DNA of 29,731 nt from JBGPIK01 sp041484845. Lineage in GTDB: Bacteria; Desulfobacterota; Binatia; UBA9968. This document shows, one piece after another, positions 14,981 through 23,978 of the stretch. The first letter of the stretch is position 1. The number at the start of each line of letters is the position of its first letter. The stretch covers positions 1 through 29,731 of the forward strand of contig JBGPIK010000030.1 in the NCBI GenBank assembly GCA_041484845.1. Direction: 5' to 3'. The translations under genes were made by a program, and so were the position numbers. The notes under the pieces are model-generated. The model searched no databases, had not been told where the DNA came from, and saw only the letters and a program-made list of their open reading frames with translations.

Positions 14981-16353
14981 TGCGCCACGCCGCCGATATA
15001 CCTGCTGTGCCCTCGCTCCCCTACTACCTTGCCATTTTGAGCGACGATTTTTCCCCTGACCGTCGTAAGAACCGGCGTCCCTTTTACCCGCCAACCGGCG
15101 TAGGGGCTCCACTTGACCTTCGTGTAAAGCTCGTCATTATTCAAGGTCCTTTCTTTGTCGAAATCGACCACTACCAAGTCGGCGTCCGATCCGGGGAGAA
15201 GCGCGCCCTTGCGCGGGAAAATTCCCAAAATCTTGGCCGGATTCTCCGACAGGCAGCGAACCAAATTTGGCAAGGTGATTTTCCCTTGATGAACGTCGTT
15301 CAAGAATACCGAGAGATAGTGATCGTACTGCGGACTTCCCATCGCGGCGCTCCAAGCGTCGATGCGCTGCTTTTCAATTTCGTCGTTCGTGTGCGGGGCA
15401 TGATCGGAGCCTAAGGTATCGATGGTTCCGTCGCGCAGCGAGTTCCAAATTTCCGCCATCCGCTCCTGATCCTGCGGTATGAAACCTGCGGGACAAATTT
15501 GCGGCCCTTTGTCGTTGAGATCTTCGATCCCCAGATGAAAATACTTCGGGTCGATCTCGACCGTCACTCGCTGTTTCTTGAGCTTGGCCTGGCGCAACAG
15601 GCGAAGGCTGCCCGCCGCATGCGTGTGCACGACGTGCAAACGAACACCGGATTCGCGCTGTAACATGAGCAAGCTTGCGATCGCACTCTCCCAAATGACG
15701 TCCCGCGTGTAAATCTGCGCGAACGTGACGTGGTTCCGCGGCTTGCCTTGAGCAAAGGCTTCCTCGGAAAAGAAGTCGAAAAGCGGTTGGTTGAAAGGGT
15801 GGACCACGCACGGAAGGCCGGTCTTCGCGATGGCGCGGAAGCGTTCTAAAAGCTTACCCTCTTCGTTCAGCGCGAGCCTGGGGTCGTGCGGATAGGCGCC
15901 GGAAACCTGAAATATTTTGTACCCGGTCACTCCGGCTTGGGCGAGCTTGGGAATCTCTGCCAGATTGACGCCCGAGGCAAAATGGCCAAAATCGACTAGA
16001 GACGCCTTTTTGGCGCGCGCGCGTTTTTCCTCGAGCAATTCCGCTGTGGTGGTCGGCGGTTCCACATTGGGCATATCCACCCATGTGGTAATTCCGCCGG
16101 CCGCCGCCGCCTGGGAAACCGTGAAGAAATCCTCTTTGTGCGTGTAACCCGGATCGCGTGTGTGGGCGTGCAGGTCGATGATCCCCGGGAGAATAAACTT
16201 TCCCGACACGTCGAGCACGCGACCCGCCTCCCTGCTCGCGCCGCGTGAGGTGAGGAGAGCGATACTTTCCCCTTTCACGTACAGGTCCGCATCGATCAGC
16301 CCGCCCCCGACAAACACTCGCCCACCTGAAAAACACAGATCAAATTCAGCCAT
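14977..16353 (-). CDS. Dihydroorotase/allantoinase/hydantoinase-like cyclic amidohydrolase
   Basis: 458 aa from ATG 16353, chosen over an upstream start at 16422 because GAGAGG lies about 4 bases before it and the family N-terminus (FDLCFSGGRVFVGGGLIDADLYVKG) begins there. The binuclear metal site is complete: LHAHTRDPG (His62, His64), carboxylated-Lys candidate GYKIFQ (Lys146), VVHPFN (His185), HVVHTHAAG (His243) and LGSDHAPHT (Asp317). Such enzymes open cyclic amides (dihydroorotate, allantoin, hydantoins, dihydropyrimidines). The sequence suits the allantoinase/dihydroorotase group, but no pyrimidine biosynthesis genes are adjacent and the neighbours look catabolic. The TAG stop lies inside a 24-bp palindromic repeat, so the C-terminus may have been altered by its insertion. 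Confidence 0.9.
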   Translation of the reverse strand: MAEFDLCFSGGRVFVGGGLIDADLYVKGESIALLTSRGASREAGRVLDVSGKFILPGIIDLHAHTRDPGYTHKEDFFTVSQAAAAGGITTWVDMPNVEPPTTTAELLEEKRARAKKASLVDFGHFASGVNLAEIPKLAQAGVTGYKIFQVSGAYPHDPRLALNEEGKLLERFRAIAKTGLPCVVHPFNQPLFDFFSEEAFAQGKPRNHVTFAQIYTRDVIWESAIASLLMLQRESGVRLHVVHTHAAGSLRLLRQAKLKKQRVTVEIDPKYFHLGIEDLNDKGPQICPAGFIPQDQERMAEIWNSLRDGTIDTLGSDHAPHTNDEIEKQRIDAWSAAMGSPQYDHYLSVFLNDVHQGKITLPNLVRCLSENPAKILGIFPRKGALLPGSDADLVVVDFDKERTLNNDELYTKVKWSPYAGWRVKGTPVLTTVRGKIVAQNGKVVGERGHSRYIGGVAQ

Positions 16354-16668
16354 AGAACCTCTCAGCATCCATGGATGGACCTTTCTCCCCGCCGAGGCCC
16401 AGCGCGGCTGAGCCGTAACCAAAACTCGAAAAACCGGGATTCACCACAGGAGGCGCCGAGCACGCAGAGATTGTTTATTTCAAACTCTCTCTCCGGGACC
16501 TCTGCGGTGAGTTTTCTTCTTGGCCGATAAAATTTGCGCAAGCCGCAAAAATTTTGAACTATAGTAGTACGGAGTACGCAGAGTAAATATTTGCTTAAAC
16601 TCTCTGTGAACTCTGCGTTCTCTGCGGTAAATCCTCTTTTTTTTTGGTTGCGGCTCTGCCGCTTTGGT
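16354..16668. repeat. Intergenic repeats of the CTCTGCG type between amidohydrolase and cupin
   Basis: No gene. Carries GCGCGGCTGAGCCGTAACC at about 16399-16417, which recurs as GCGCGGCTGAGCCGCAACC at about 17264-17282. It also holds a run of CTCTGTGAACTCTGCGTTCTC-like text at about 16598-16632 ending TGCGGTAAAT, and a T9 run at about 16637-16645. The CTCTGCG-type text also occurs at about 17467-17495. Confidence 0.6.
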
Positions 16669-17058
16669 TTAACTATGTTTTTTGGATTCTTCATTTTCGA
16701 CGATGTGAAAGTCCTGGCCTGCGGGCGCATAGATCTCAATGACCCGCGCGACCGTGTCGCCGCAGTTTCCGGCAGCGTGGTGGACCCCGGGGGGAATGAA
16801 AGCGATTTCACCCGCGCTTACCCGGTATGTCTTTCCTTCCACAATCGCCTCGACCGTACCTTCCAAAACAATGTAGATATTCTCCGCTTTGGCATGGTAA
16901 TGGGTAGGGCCCGGGCCGGAATCAATATTGATCAGATTAATATGCACGTCGACATTCTTCGCGCCATCAGCCTCATCCACCAATCGTAAGGTCTTGCCTC
17001 GATCCCAGCGCATGATCTTCACCGGCGCGTCTGCGATACGCATCACCTTCACGGGCAT
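16669..17058 (-). CDS. Single-domain cupin protein
   Basis: 129 aa, a small beta-barrel. The first cupin motif reads GPGPTHYHAKAENIYIVLEG, with His-x-His and a downstream Glu for metal. The second is AGEIAFIPPGVHHAAGN, with a His pair. Small cupins of this kind are metal-binding isomerases, dioxygenases or sensors; none of the residues fixes the reaction. A strong ribosome site (GGGAGGTG) lies 4 bases before the ATG. It is the first gene of the minus-strand group that includes the amidohydrolase, 315 bases away across a repeat region, so common transcription is possible but not shown. Confidence 0.88.
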   Translation of the reverse strand: MPVKVMRIADAPVKIMRWDRGKTLRLVDEADGAKNVDVHINLINIDSGPGPTHYHAKAENIYIVLEGTVEAIVEGKTYRVSAGEIAFIPPGVHHAAGNCGDTVARVIEIYAPAGQDFHIVENEESKKHS

Positions 17059-17525
17059 AGCTCACCTCCCTATTATTGTTTTCTCGATGAGAGGGGATCT
17101 TTATCTCACGATGCAAGCAGTCCCCACAAGCAACCCTTATCTATGCAATTGCGCGCCCCTTGGTCAACCGGCGCGGCGAAAACATTCTGTCTAGCCCAAG
17201 TAGCAGCGGAGTTTCAAGTTGACTTGTGACTGTACCCTCAGATAATTTCACCACGGAGACGCAGCGCGGCTGAGCCGCAACCAAACAGGAAAAGATATTT
17301 TACCACAGAGACGCGGGACGTGAGAAAAAATCCCTTTTTCGCAAAAATGAGCGTTGCAAGTATTTGATTTCATTGAGGCCAAATTTGCAATTTTGATGGT
17401 TTTTGAATTTTTTCTCACGACCGCGGAGAACGCTGAGAAAAACAAACGTTCTTCAAATCTAAAACCCTCTGCGAACTCTGTGCCTCGGCGGTAAAGGTCC
17501 GTAACTAAGGAGTTCAAGAAACACG
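17059..17525. other. Divergent intergenic region, cupin and thiolase
   Basis: 467 bases between divergently transcribed genes, so promoters for both should lie here. The part near the cupin (17059-17240) is unique sequence; a weak candidate on the minus strand is TTGACC near 17162 with an AT-rich segment TAGATAAGG downstream. From about 17250 it holds CACGGAGACGCAGCGCGGCTG-like and CTCTGCG-type interspersed repeats. AAGGAG lies 13 bases before the thiolase ATG. Confidence 0.5.
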
Positions 17526-18755
17526 ATGAGTGCGCCGGTTTTTCTCTTGGGCGGTTATCAGACGGATTTTGCCCGAAACTGGATGAAAGAGGGCAGGGAT
17601 ATTGTTTCTATGATGCAAGAAGTTGTGTCGCGCGCTCTCGCGGTCACGAAGCTCGAACCGAACGATATTGACGTTGCCCATATCGGCAATTTCGCGGCTG
17701 AGCTCTATTGCAAGCAAGGCCATCTGGGTGGTTTTTTGGCTGAAAACGATCCGCGGTTTTCCGGCGTGCCGAGCTCGCGTCACGAGGCCGCTTGCGCTTC
17801 GGGCGCGGTGGCGATGATGATGGCTTCAGCGGAGATCGAAGCGGGCCGTTACCAGTCAGCTTTAGTGATCGGTATCGAGCAGATGAAGACCGTCGATCCA
17901 ACGGTCGGCGGTGATTATCTCGGCACCGCCGCTTGGTACGATCAGGAGGCGAAGGGTATCGAGTTTCCCTTTCCCAAGCTTTTCAGCCGGCTCGGCGATG
18001 AATACGAGAAACGATTTGGTTTGAAAGAACAACATCTCGCCCGTATCGCCGAGATTAACTTTTCCAATGCCCGCCGCAACCCGCTGGCGCAAACGCGCAG
18101 TTGGTTCGCTGACGAGAGTCAAAACCTCGCTTCGGGGAAATACATCAAACCGGCAGCGGGCCGGCTCAAAGTGCGCGACTGCTCTCAGATAACCGATGGC
18201 GCGGCTTCCCTCTTGTTGGCTTCGGAATCATTTGCGCGACACTACGCCGCGCGCCGCGGCATTGAACTTGAGCGGTTGCCGCGTATTCTCGGTTGGGGCC
18301 ATCGTACGGCGCCGATGAAATTCGACACTAAGATTTTCGAGAGCAGGAACAATCCCTACGTTCTTCCGCATACTCGCGAGGCGATTGTGGACGCTTTCCG
18401 GCGCGCCGGTCTCGCCGATGTGTGGAGCGTTCAAGGCATCGAGACGCACGACTGTTTTACCACGTCCGAATACATGGCCATCGATCACTTCGGCATCACC
18501 CAACCCGGGGATTCATGGAAAGCCATTGAGGAGGGTGTAATTGAATTTCACGGCAAGCTGCCGGTTAACGCCAGCGGCGGACTGATCGGCGGCGGTCACC
18601 CGGTCGGCGCAACCGGGACGCGGCAGGCTCTGGACGCGTTCAAACAAGTAACGGGGCAGGCCGGGGATTACCAGATCGAAGGTGCAAAAAAGATCGCCAC
18701 TCTCAACATCGGCGGCTCCGGCACGACCACGGTGGCGATGGTAATTGGAGTATGA
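17526..18755 (+). CDS. Thiolase (acetyl-CoA acetyltransferase, SCP-x type)
   Basis: 409 aa, usual thiolase length. The nucleophilic cysteine is in RHEAACASGA (Cys90). The second half has THDCFT (His308-Asp309-Cys310) and GGGHPVGATG (His358), which belong to the SCP-x/lipid-transfer thiolase branch rather than the classical bacterial acetoacetyl-CoA thiolase, whose last cysteine loop reads differently. It likely condenses or cleaves 3-ketoacyl-CoA. No DUF35/OB-fold partner, which often accompanies this branch, is in the window. The next gene on the same strand is acetoacetyl-CoA synthetase, so acetoacetyl-CoA to two acetyl-CoA is a sensible role. A GGGCGCGAT palindrome begins 6 bases after the stop codon. 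Confidence 0.92.
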   Translation: MSAPVFLLGGYQTDFARNWMKEGRDIVSMMQEVVSRALAVTKLEPNDIDVAHIGNFAAELYCKQGHLGGFLAENDPRFSGVPSSRHEAACASGAVAMMMASAEIEAGRYQSALVIGIEQMKTVDPTVGGDYLGTAAWYDQEAKGIEFPFPKLFSRLGDEYEKRFGLKEQHLARIAEINFSNARRNPLAQTRSWFADESQNLASGKYIKPAAGRLKVRDCSQITDGAASLLLASESFARHYAARRGIELERLPRILGWGHRTAPMKFDTKIFESRNNPYVLPHTREAIVDAFRRAGLADVWSVQGIETHDCFTTSEYMAIDHFGITQPGDSWKAIEEGVIEFHGKLPVNASGGLIGGGHPVGATGTRQALDAFKQVTGQAGDYQIEGAKKIATLNIGGSGTTTVAMVIGV

Positions 18756-18760
18756 CAGCG

Positions 18761-18784
18761 GTAGGGGCGCGATTCATCGCGCCC
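18761..18784. repeat. 24-bp GGGCGCGAT palindrome, copy 4
   Basis: GTAG followed by GGGCGCGAT-TC-ATCGCGCCC, opposite orientation to copies 1-3, immediately after the thiolase stop. It could act as a transcription end or RNA 3' stem. Confidence 0.85.
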
Positions 18785-18953
18785 AGAGAGCAGTTATCGG
18801 AGGTCAGCAACCCCCTCCTTATTCCTCCCCCGTTTGCGGGGGAGGAAAGAGGTGTGGGGATTGAACGAAATTGCGGATTGCGGATTTGAACGGGCCGCTG
18901 ACTTGCTGACTGACGTCTGACGTCTGATCTCTGATCTCTGACCTCTGACCTCT
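18785..18953. repeat. Repeat array between thiolase and acetoacetyl-CoA synthetase
   Basis: A GGAGGTCAG unit, the 48-bp hairpin element (18811-18859), two GCGGATT units, then CTGACTTG and TGACGTCTGA heptamers and five CTCTGA-type units running directly into the ATG at 18954. No gene and no recognisable ribosome site. Confidence 0.8.
18811..18859 (+). repeat. Approx. 48-bp interspersed hairpin element, copy 4
   Basis: CCCCCTCCTTATTCCT, then CCCCCG-TTTG-CGGGGG, then AGGAAAGAGGTGTGGGG; followed by GATTGAACG as in copy 2. Confidence 0.8.
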
Positions 18954-20924
18954 ATGGGCCATGTTGTGAAAACCCCTCTCTGGATTCCGTCCGAAGAACG
19001 CAAGCGAAACGCGAACATTACGCGCTTTATACGCCACGTCAACCAATCCTTTTCACTCGACATCGACGATTATCCGCAACTCTATCGCTGGTCGATTGCG
19101 AATATTCCGGCGTTCTGGGCAACTTTCTGGGACTACGCGGGCATCAAAGCGTCGCGTCCGTATGAGATCGTCGTGGACGATCTCGACAAATTTCCCGGCG
19201 CAAGGTGGTTTATCGGCACGCGCCTGAATTTTGCCGAGAATCTTCTTCGCTATCGTGATGACCGGATCGCATTGGTTTTCAAAGGCGAGACCGTGAAATC
19301 GCGCACGATGACCTATGCAGCCCTCTACGATGAGGTCGCCCGTCTCGCCCGATCGCTCCGCGATGCCGGAGTGTCGTCGGCTGATCGTGTCGTCGGCTAC
19401 ATGCCGAATCTCATCGAAACGGTCGTCGCCATGCTTGCGACCACCTCGATCGGCGCCACGTGGGCATCATGCGCCACCGACATCGGCGCCGACGCCGCTC
19501 GCGATCGGCTCGGGCAGGTCGAGCCCAAAGTTATGTTTACCGTGGATGGATACTTTCACAAAGGGCAAGTGTTCGATACCCGCGCCAAAGCAGCCGATGT
19601 CGCCAGGAATATTCCATCGCTGAAAAAAGTCGTCGTTGTCCAGTACGCGATGGACAATTCCGATATCGGCATGATTCCTAAAGCTGTCCCATACGAGGAT
19701 TTTCTTGCGCGCGACGGCGGAGCGCTGCCATTTGCCCAATTGCCGTTCGATCATCCCGTTTACATCATGTTTTCTTCGGGCACGACGGGCAAGCCTAAAT
19801 GCGTCGTGCAAGGCGCCGGCGTGCTTCTCAATCATATCAAAGAGCACCGGCTGCACACCGATCTAAAGCGCGATGACCGGCTAATGTACATCACAACCTG
19901 CAGCTGGATGATGTGGAACTGGCTCGTGAGCGGGTTGGCTACGGGCTCCACGCTTTTTCTGTACGACGGCAATCCCAATTATCCCGATGCCGGCGCTATG
20001 TGGAAAATGATTGAGGACGAAAAGATTTCCATCTTCGGCTGCAGCGCCACTTACCTCAATTATCTCGACAGTCAACGATTACAGCCCGGCAGAGAGTACG
20101 ACCTCGCGTCGCTAAAACAAATTTCCCAGACGGGTTCCGCGCTTTCGGCGGACGGGTTTAAGTACGTTTATCGCTCGATTAAGAAAGATCTCCATTTCAA
20201 CTCGATTTCCGGAGGCACGGACATCAATGGCTGCTTCGCCTGCGGCAATCCCATCAGTCCGGTCTATGCGGGCGAGTTGCAAGGCCCCGCCCTCGCTATG
20301 AAAGTAAACGCCTATGACGAAAGCGGCAATCCGGTGCGCGATGAGCGCGGCGAGCTCGTCTGCGAAGCGCCCTCTCCGTCTATGCCCCTTTCCTTCTGGA
20401 ACGATCCGGATGGAAAAAAATACCGCGGCGCTTACTTTGATTTTTTCCCCGACAAAAACGTCTGGCGGCACGGCGACTTCATACAAATCCACAGCGACAC
20501 CGGCGGCATGACTTTCGGCGGGCGTTCCGATTCGACGTTAAAGCCTGCCGGCGTGCGCATCGGCACGGCGGAGATTTACGCGGTCGTTGAAAAAATCGAC
20601 GGGGTGGCCGATGCGCTGGCGATCGGACAAAACTGGCAGGGCGATCAACGCGTGCTGTTGTTCATCAAGCTGCAACCCGGCGCCGCGCTCACGGAAAAGT
20701 TACAAAGCCTGATCCGCAGTGAGATTAAGGAAAAAGCCTCGCCGCGCCATGCCCCCGCGCTCATCGTCGCAGCGCCGGATATCCCGTATACGCTCAATAT
20801 GAAAAAAGTCGAAAGCGCGGTGACCAACATCATCAACGGCAGACCCGTAACCAACCGCGACGCCCTGATCAATCCGGAATCGCTCGATTACTTTGAAAAC
20901 ATTTTGCCGCAGTTGCAGAAGTAG
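18954..20924 (+). CDS. aacS: Acetoacetyl-CoA synthetase
   Basis: 656 aa, full length for acetoacetate--CoA ligase. It is an ANL-superfamily enzyme that activates acetoacetate with ATP and CoA. Motifs: an N-terminal region typical of AacS (PLWIPSEERKRNANITRF; RWFIGTRLNFAENLL), P-loop MFSSGTTGKPKCVV, SGGTDINGCF, WRHGDFIQIH with the ribose-binding Asp, GRSDSTLKPAGVRIG hinge, and the catalytic lysine in YTLNMKKVESAV near the C-terminus. With the thiolase 198 bases upstream it forms a short ketone-body/polyhydroxybutyrate utilisation route from acetoacetate to acetyl-CoA. The ATG follows a CTCTGACCTCT heptamer array with no purine-rich ribosome site, so either initiation is weak or leaderless, or the gene's own leader was replaced by repeats. 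Confidence 0.94.
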   Translation: MGHVVKTPLWIPSEERKRNANITRFIRHVNQSFSLDIDDYPQLYRWSIANIPAFWATFWDYAGIKASRPYEIVVDDLDKFPGARWFIGTRLNFAENLLRYRDDRIALVFKGETVKSRTMTYAALYDEVARLARSLRDAGVSSADRVVGYMPNLIETVVAMLATTSIGATWASCATDIGADAARDRLGQVEPKVMFTVDGYFHKGQVFDTRAKAADVARNIPSLKKVVVVQYAMDNSDIGMIPKAVPYEDFLARDGGALPFAQLPFDHPVYIMFSSGTTGKPKCVVQGAGVLLNHIKEHRLHTDLKRDDRLMYITTCSWMMWNWLVSGLATGSTLFLYDGNPNYPDAGAMWKMIEDEKISIFGCSATYLNYLDSQRLQPGREYDLASLKQISQTGSALSADGFKYVYRSIKKDLHFNSISGGTDINGCFACGNPISPVYAGELQGPALAMKVNAYDESGNPVRDERGELVCEAPSPSMPLSFWNDPDGKKYRGAYFDFFPDKNVWRHGDFIQIHSDTGGMTFGGRSDSTLKPAGVRIGTAEIYAVVEKIDGVADALAIGQNWQGDQRVLLFIKLQPGAALTEKLQSLIRSEIKEKASPRHAPALIVAAPDIPYTLNMKKVESAVTNIINGRPVTNRDALINPESLDYFENILPQLQK

Positions 20925-21173
20925 ATGGCCTCATCGTCCATCGGCCCCCGGAACTGATTACAGGAGGTTCGTTTTACGCGGGCGGAACACCTGCGGTCCC
21001 CGTTAACTCAACCCTTACATAGTGATGCCGGTTTGCGCTGAGTACGCCCAGCGAGGCGCCGGCATCATACGATCATACTACGCTTGATCGCGACGATGGG
21101 CCGTCACGGCGCAAACTCGTTGTTTTTTCACTCTAGCCGAACTATATTCACTCCCGCGCAAAGGAGACCCGGA
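20925..21173. other. Upstream region of the ABC importer genes
   Basis: 249 bases of mostly unique sequence. It carries AGGAGG at about 20962-20967 with no good frame after it, a nested hairpin (21024-21066), and the AAGGAGA ribosome site of the binding-protein gene. I see no coding frame with support. Confidence 0.5.
21024..21066 (+). promoter_or_regulatory. Nested stem-loop upstream of the ABC binding-protein gene
   Basis: GATGCCGG (21024-21031) pairs with CCGGCATC (21059-21066), and CGCTG/CAGCG pair inside. Located about 110 bases before the start codon. Could be the acetoacetyl-CoA synthetase terminator stem or a structured leader; it matches no riboswitch class I recognise. Confidence 0.45.
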
Positions 21174-22214
21174 ATGACTGGCAAAAATATACCGACAAAA
21201 TTCACCGCATCCCTGTTGTTGTGCTCCATCGTTTTTTTTGCCGGCCTTGTTACGGCTCACGCTCAGGATGCGCGCTTGATTGAAGCCGCCCAGAAGGAAG
21301 GCTCCGTCATCGGCTATACCTCCTTGGACAACGATATTGCCAAGGCGCAAATGGATTTGTTCAACTCGAAATACAAGCTCAAGGGCAGCTTTTTTCGCGG
21401 CAACACAACCGTCGTTATGGATCGGGCCATGGCGGAGTTTCGCGCCGGAAAAGTAACCTACGATGTTGTCTACACCAGCAACGAGGCCATGCGCTTTCTC
21501 AAGGACCAGGGCCTATTTGCTTCGTATGCATCGCCGTTGAACAAAAATTTCGATAAGGACGTTATCGATCCTTTTTTTGGGCCGCGGTATCGGATGGTTA
21601 TTTTGGGAATCCTCTACAACCGCAAGCTCATCAAGCCCGAAGATGCGCCGAAGTCTTACGATGATTTGTTGGATCCCAAATGGAAAGGAAAGCTGGTTTC
21701 TCCCGATCCGAGTCTCGACGCCACGGCTACCGCCTGGTATTCGAGTCTGCACTCCATCATGGGGTCGAAACAGAAAGCCGACAATTGGATCAAACGTTTT
21801 GCCGATCAGAAACCCGCGCTGGTCAACTCGCCCCGCCCCGCCATGACGCAGATCGTCTCGGGAGAAAAGCCCGTGGGCATTAGCTACATTCATTACGTCG
21901 CGACGCAATCCGACACCGGCGCGCCGCTCGACTATGTGAAGGGCATGCCGGCTTATCTCGGCGACGGACACTACATTGCATTGAGCGCCAAAGCGCCCCG
22001 CTCCAACGCCGCCAAACTTTTTATCGACTATTTTCTCGGGCGAGAGAGCATGGACCTGATGGCGAAGGAAGGCTATTTCGTGAGTCAACGCGGAGTGTAT
22101 CCGCCGGTTCCGGGAGCGGAACAGGTGCTCAAGGGCTTCCTCCAAATGGTTTCCATGACCGACAACGACTACCGGCAGAAGAAAAACGAATTCAAAAAAA
22201 TCTTTGATAAATGA
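21174..22214 (+). CDS. ABC importer periplasmic binding protein (Fbp-like)
   Basis: 346 aa from ATG 21174. This start is preferred over an ATG at 21084 because AAGGAGA lies 8 bases before it and a classical signal peptide starts there (FTASLLLCSIVFFAGLVTAHAQ, cleavage after about residue 28). The mature part looks like the iron(III)/2-aminoethylphosphonate/thiamine binding-protein fold: EGSVIGYTSLDNDIAKAQ, FRAGKVTYDVVYTSN, a GILYNRKLIKPEDAPKSYDDLLDPKWKGKL block and FIDYFLGRESMDLMAKEGYF. Ligand is uncertain: the family binds Fe3+ but also small organic ligands, and I see no firm set of iron-ligand tyrosines. The stop overlaps the permease start by 4 bases (ATGA), so the two are translated together. 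Confidence 0.9.
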   Translation: MTGKNIPTKFTASLLLCSIVFFAGLVTAHAQDARLIEAAQKEGSVIGYTSLDNDIAKAQMDLFNSKYKLKGSFFRGNTTVVMDRAMAEFRAGKVTYDVVYTSNEAMRFLKDQGLFASYASPLNKNFDKDVIDPFFGPRYRMVILGILYNRKLIKPEDAPKSYDDLLDPKWKGKLVSPDPSLDATATAWYSSLHSIMGSKQKADNWIKRFADQKPALVNSPRPAMTQIVSGEKPVGISYIHYVATQSDTGAPLDYVKGMPAYLGDGHYIALSAKAPRSNAAKLFIDYFLGRESMDLMAKEGYFVSQRGVYPPVPGAEQVLKGFLQMVSMTDNDYRQKKNEFKKIFDK

Positions 22215-23974
22215 CGCCTACGGGTACAAGGCCTGACGCCAGCGCGGCAGCCGCTCGAGCTATTACGTCCGTGACGAGTCTAAGGCATTTCATCTCGACC
22301 CTCCACAACCCCACCAATCTGATTTTTCTCGTGGTCGGAATCACCGTCGCTTTTTTGGCGCTGTATCCGACTGTATTTCTGTTTTACGGAAGTTTTACCG
22401 ATGCTCCGATCGGCATGCCCGGAAAGCTGACCTTGAAAAACTATCTCCAGGTTTTTTCGGATCGCGAAACCTATAGACTGATGGTCAACTCGATCTGTTT
22501 TGCCTTAGGATCATCGACGTTTTCGCTGCTCATTGCCCTTTCTCTCGCGTGGGTCACGGTCAGAACCAACGCGCCGTTCAAAGCGCTGTTTGAATTGACT
22601 GCGATTATACCGAACGTTCTCCCTGGACTCTTGGTTGCGATCTCGTGGGTATTTCTCCTCAATCCAACCAACGGTTTGCTCAACGCCGTCTGCGAGCATT
22701 TGATCGGGATAAGGCCGTTCAACATCTACTCCGTGTGGGGACTCATTTGGGTCGAAGGACTGATTACCGCTCCCGTCGCTTATCTCATCCTCGCGGCGGC
22801 CCTCAAAGGCATGGATCCCGCTTTGGAAGAAGCCGCCAAAGTATCGGGGTCGAGTGAAGTCGGGTTAACCTGTAAAGTGACCTTTCCGTTGGTCAGACCC
22901 GCGATTCTGGCGGCATGGACTTTGAATTTTGTGAGAGCGATAGAAAGCTTCGACACGCCGGCGATCATCGCCGTACCGGCCAGGTTCGAGGTCTTTACCA
23001 CCAAGATTTTTAGGGAAGCGATGGGATCCTTTCCGAGCAATCACAATTTGGCCGCGACTTTTGCCGTTGCGCTGCTCGCCATCGCTTTTTTTTTGGTCTA
23101 CATTTACCGCCGCATGACCTCGCGAGTCGAACGTTACGCCACGGTATCCGGGAAAGCTTTCTCTTCGCGCACTACCGATCTGGGAAGGTGGCGGAGCTTA
23201 GCCGCGGTCGTCGCCTTTGTTTTGCTGATTGTCATGGTGCTTTTTCCCCTTCTGACGCTTTTGCTCATATCGTTTCTGCCCTACTACTTCGTCCCCACTT
23301 TCGCGGATCTGCCGGCGCTGACATTCAAGCATTACCACGACATCATTAGAGACGACCGGGTTTTAACTGCGCTCTGGAACAGTCTTCGATTGGCAATCGG
23401 CGGCGCCAGCCTATGCATGATTTTGGCGACGCTGATATCCTACATTACCGTCAAGACAAAAATATTCGGCAGGCAAATACTCGAGGCGCTCGCCTTCATC
23501 CCGTGGGCTTTTCCCGGAGCCGCTCTAGCGATGGGGCTGCTTTGGGCTTACGTTGATTTTCCGGTCCCGGTGTTCAATACGTTATGGATTCTTTTGATCG
23601 CCTACATCAGCCGGTTCCTGCCCTATGGCCTGCGCGCGACTAACAGCACGATCATACAAATTCACAATGAGCTGGAAGAAGCCTCGGTCGCGTGCGGCGC
23701 CGGCTTTGCGGCCACGTTTCGGCGGATTGTGGTTCCTCTCATGGGACGGGGCATTGTAGCCGGATGGATCTTGTTGGTAACGCAGCTTATGCGAGAATTT
23801 GGCACTTCGATTTTTCTTTACAGTCCCGGGGCCGAGCCCCTCGGGCCGCTCATATTTTTCTTATATCAAGATAGTCGCTACGGAGCCGTGGCCGTTTTGG
23901 GTCTTCTGCTCTGTGTCGTGTCCATGATAATCGTCGGAGCCGGGCTTCGCTTTGCGCGACTGAAGGCAGCGTAA
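22211..23974 (+). CDS. ABC importer permease, two fused membrane domains (FbpB-like)
   Basis: 587 aa with about 12 hydrophobic helices in two homologous halves, as in FbpB/SfuB-type permeases. Each half carries the cytoplasmic EAA loop that docks the ATPase: EEAAKVSGSSEVGLTCKVTFPL at about 214-235 and EEASVACGAGFAATFRRIVVPL in the second half. It would form the inner-membrane channel for the substrate delivered by the upstream binding protein. The ATP-binding subunit normally encoded next is absent: the next gene is convergent. It must be supplied from elsewhere or has been lost. A roughly 245-bp inverted-repeat element begins 5 bases after the stop. Confidence 0.93.
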   Translation: MTPTGTRPDASAAAARAITSVTSLRHFISTLHNPTNLIFLVVGITVAFLALYPTVFLFYGSFTDAPIGMPGKLTLKNYLQVFSDRETYRLMVNSICFALGSSTFSLLIALSLAWVTVRTNAPFKALFELTAIIPNVLPGLLVAISWVFLLNPTNGLLNAVCEHLIGIRPFNIYSVWGLIWVEGLITAPVAYLILAAALKGMDPALEEAAKVSGSSEVGLTCKVTFPLVRPAILAAWTLNFVRAIESFDTPAIIAVPARFEVFTTKIFREAMGSFPSNHNLAATFAVALLAIAFFLVYIYRRMTSRVERYATVSGKAFSSRTTDLGRWRSLAAVVAFVLLIVMVLFPLLTLLLISFLPYYFVPTFADLPALTFKHYHDIIRDDRVLTALWNSLRLAIGGASLCMILATLISYITVKTKIFGRQILEALAFIPWAFPGAALAMGLLWAYVDFPVPVFNTLWILLIAYISRFLPYGLRATNSTIIQIHNELEEASVACGAGFAATFRRIVVPLMGRGIVAGWILLVTQLMREFGTSIFLYSPGAEPLGPLIFFLYQDSRYGAVAVLGLLLCVVSMIIVGAGLRFARLKAA

Positions 23975-23978
23975 CGTA

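Noticed and set aside
21001..21080. TPP or cobalamin riboswitch upstream of the ABC genes
   Set aside because: The conserved sequence boxes of those classes are missing; only generic hairpins are visible.
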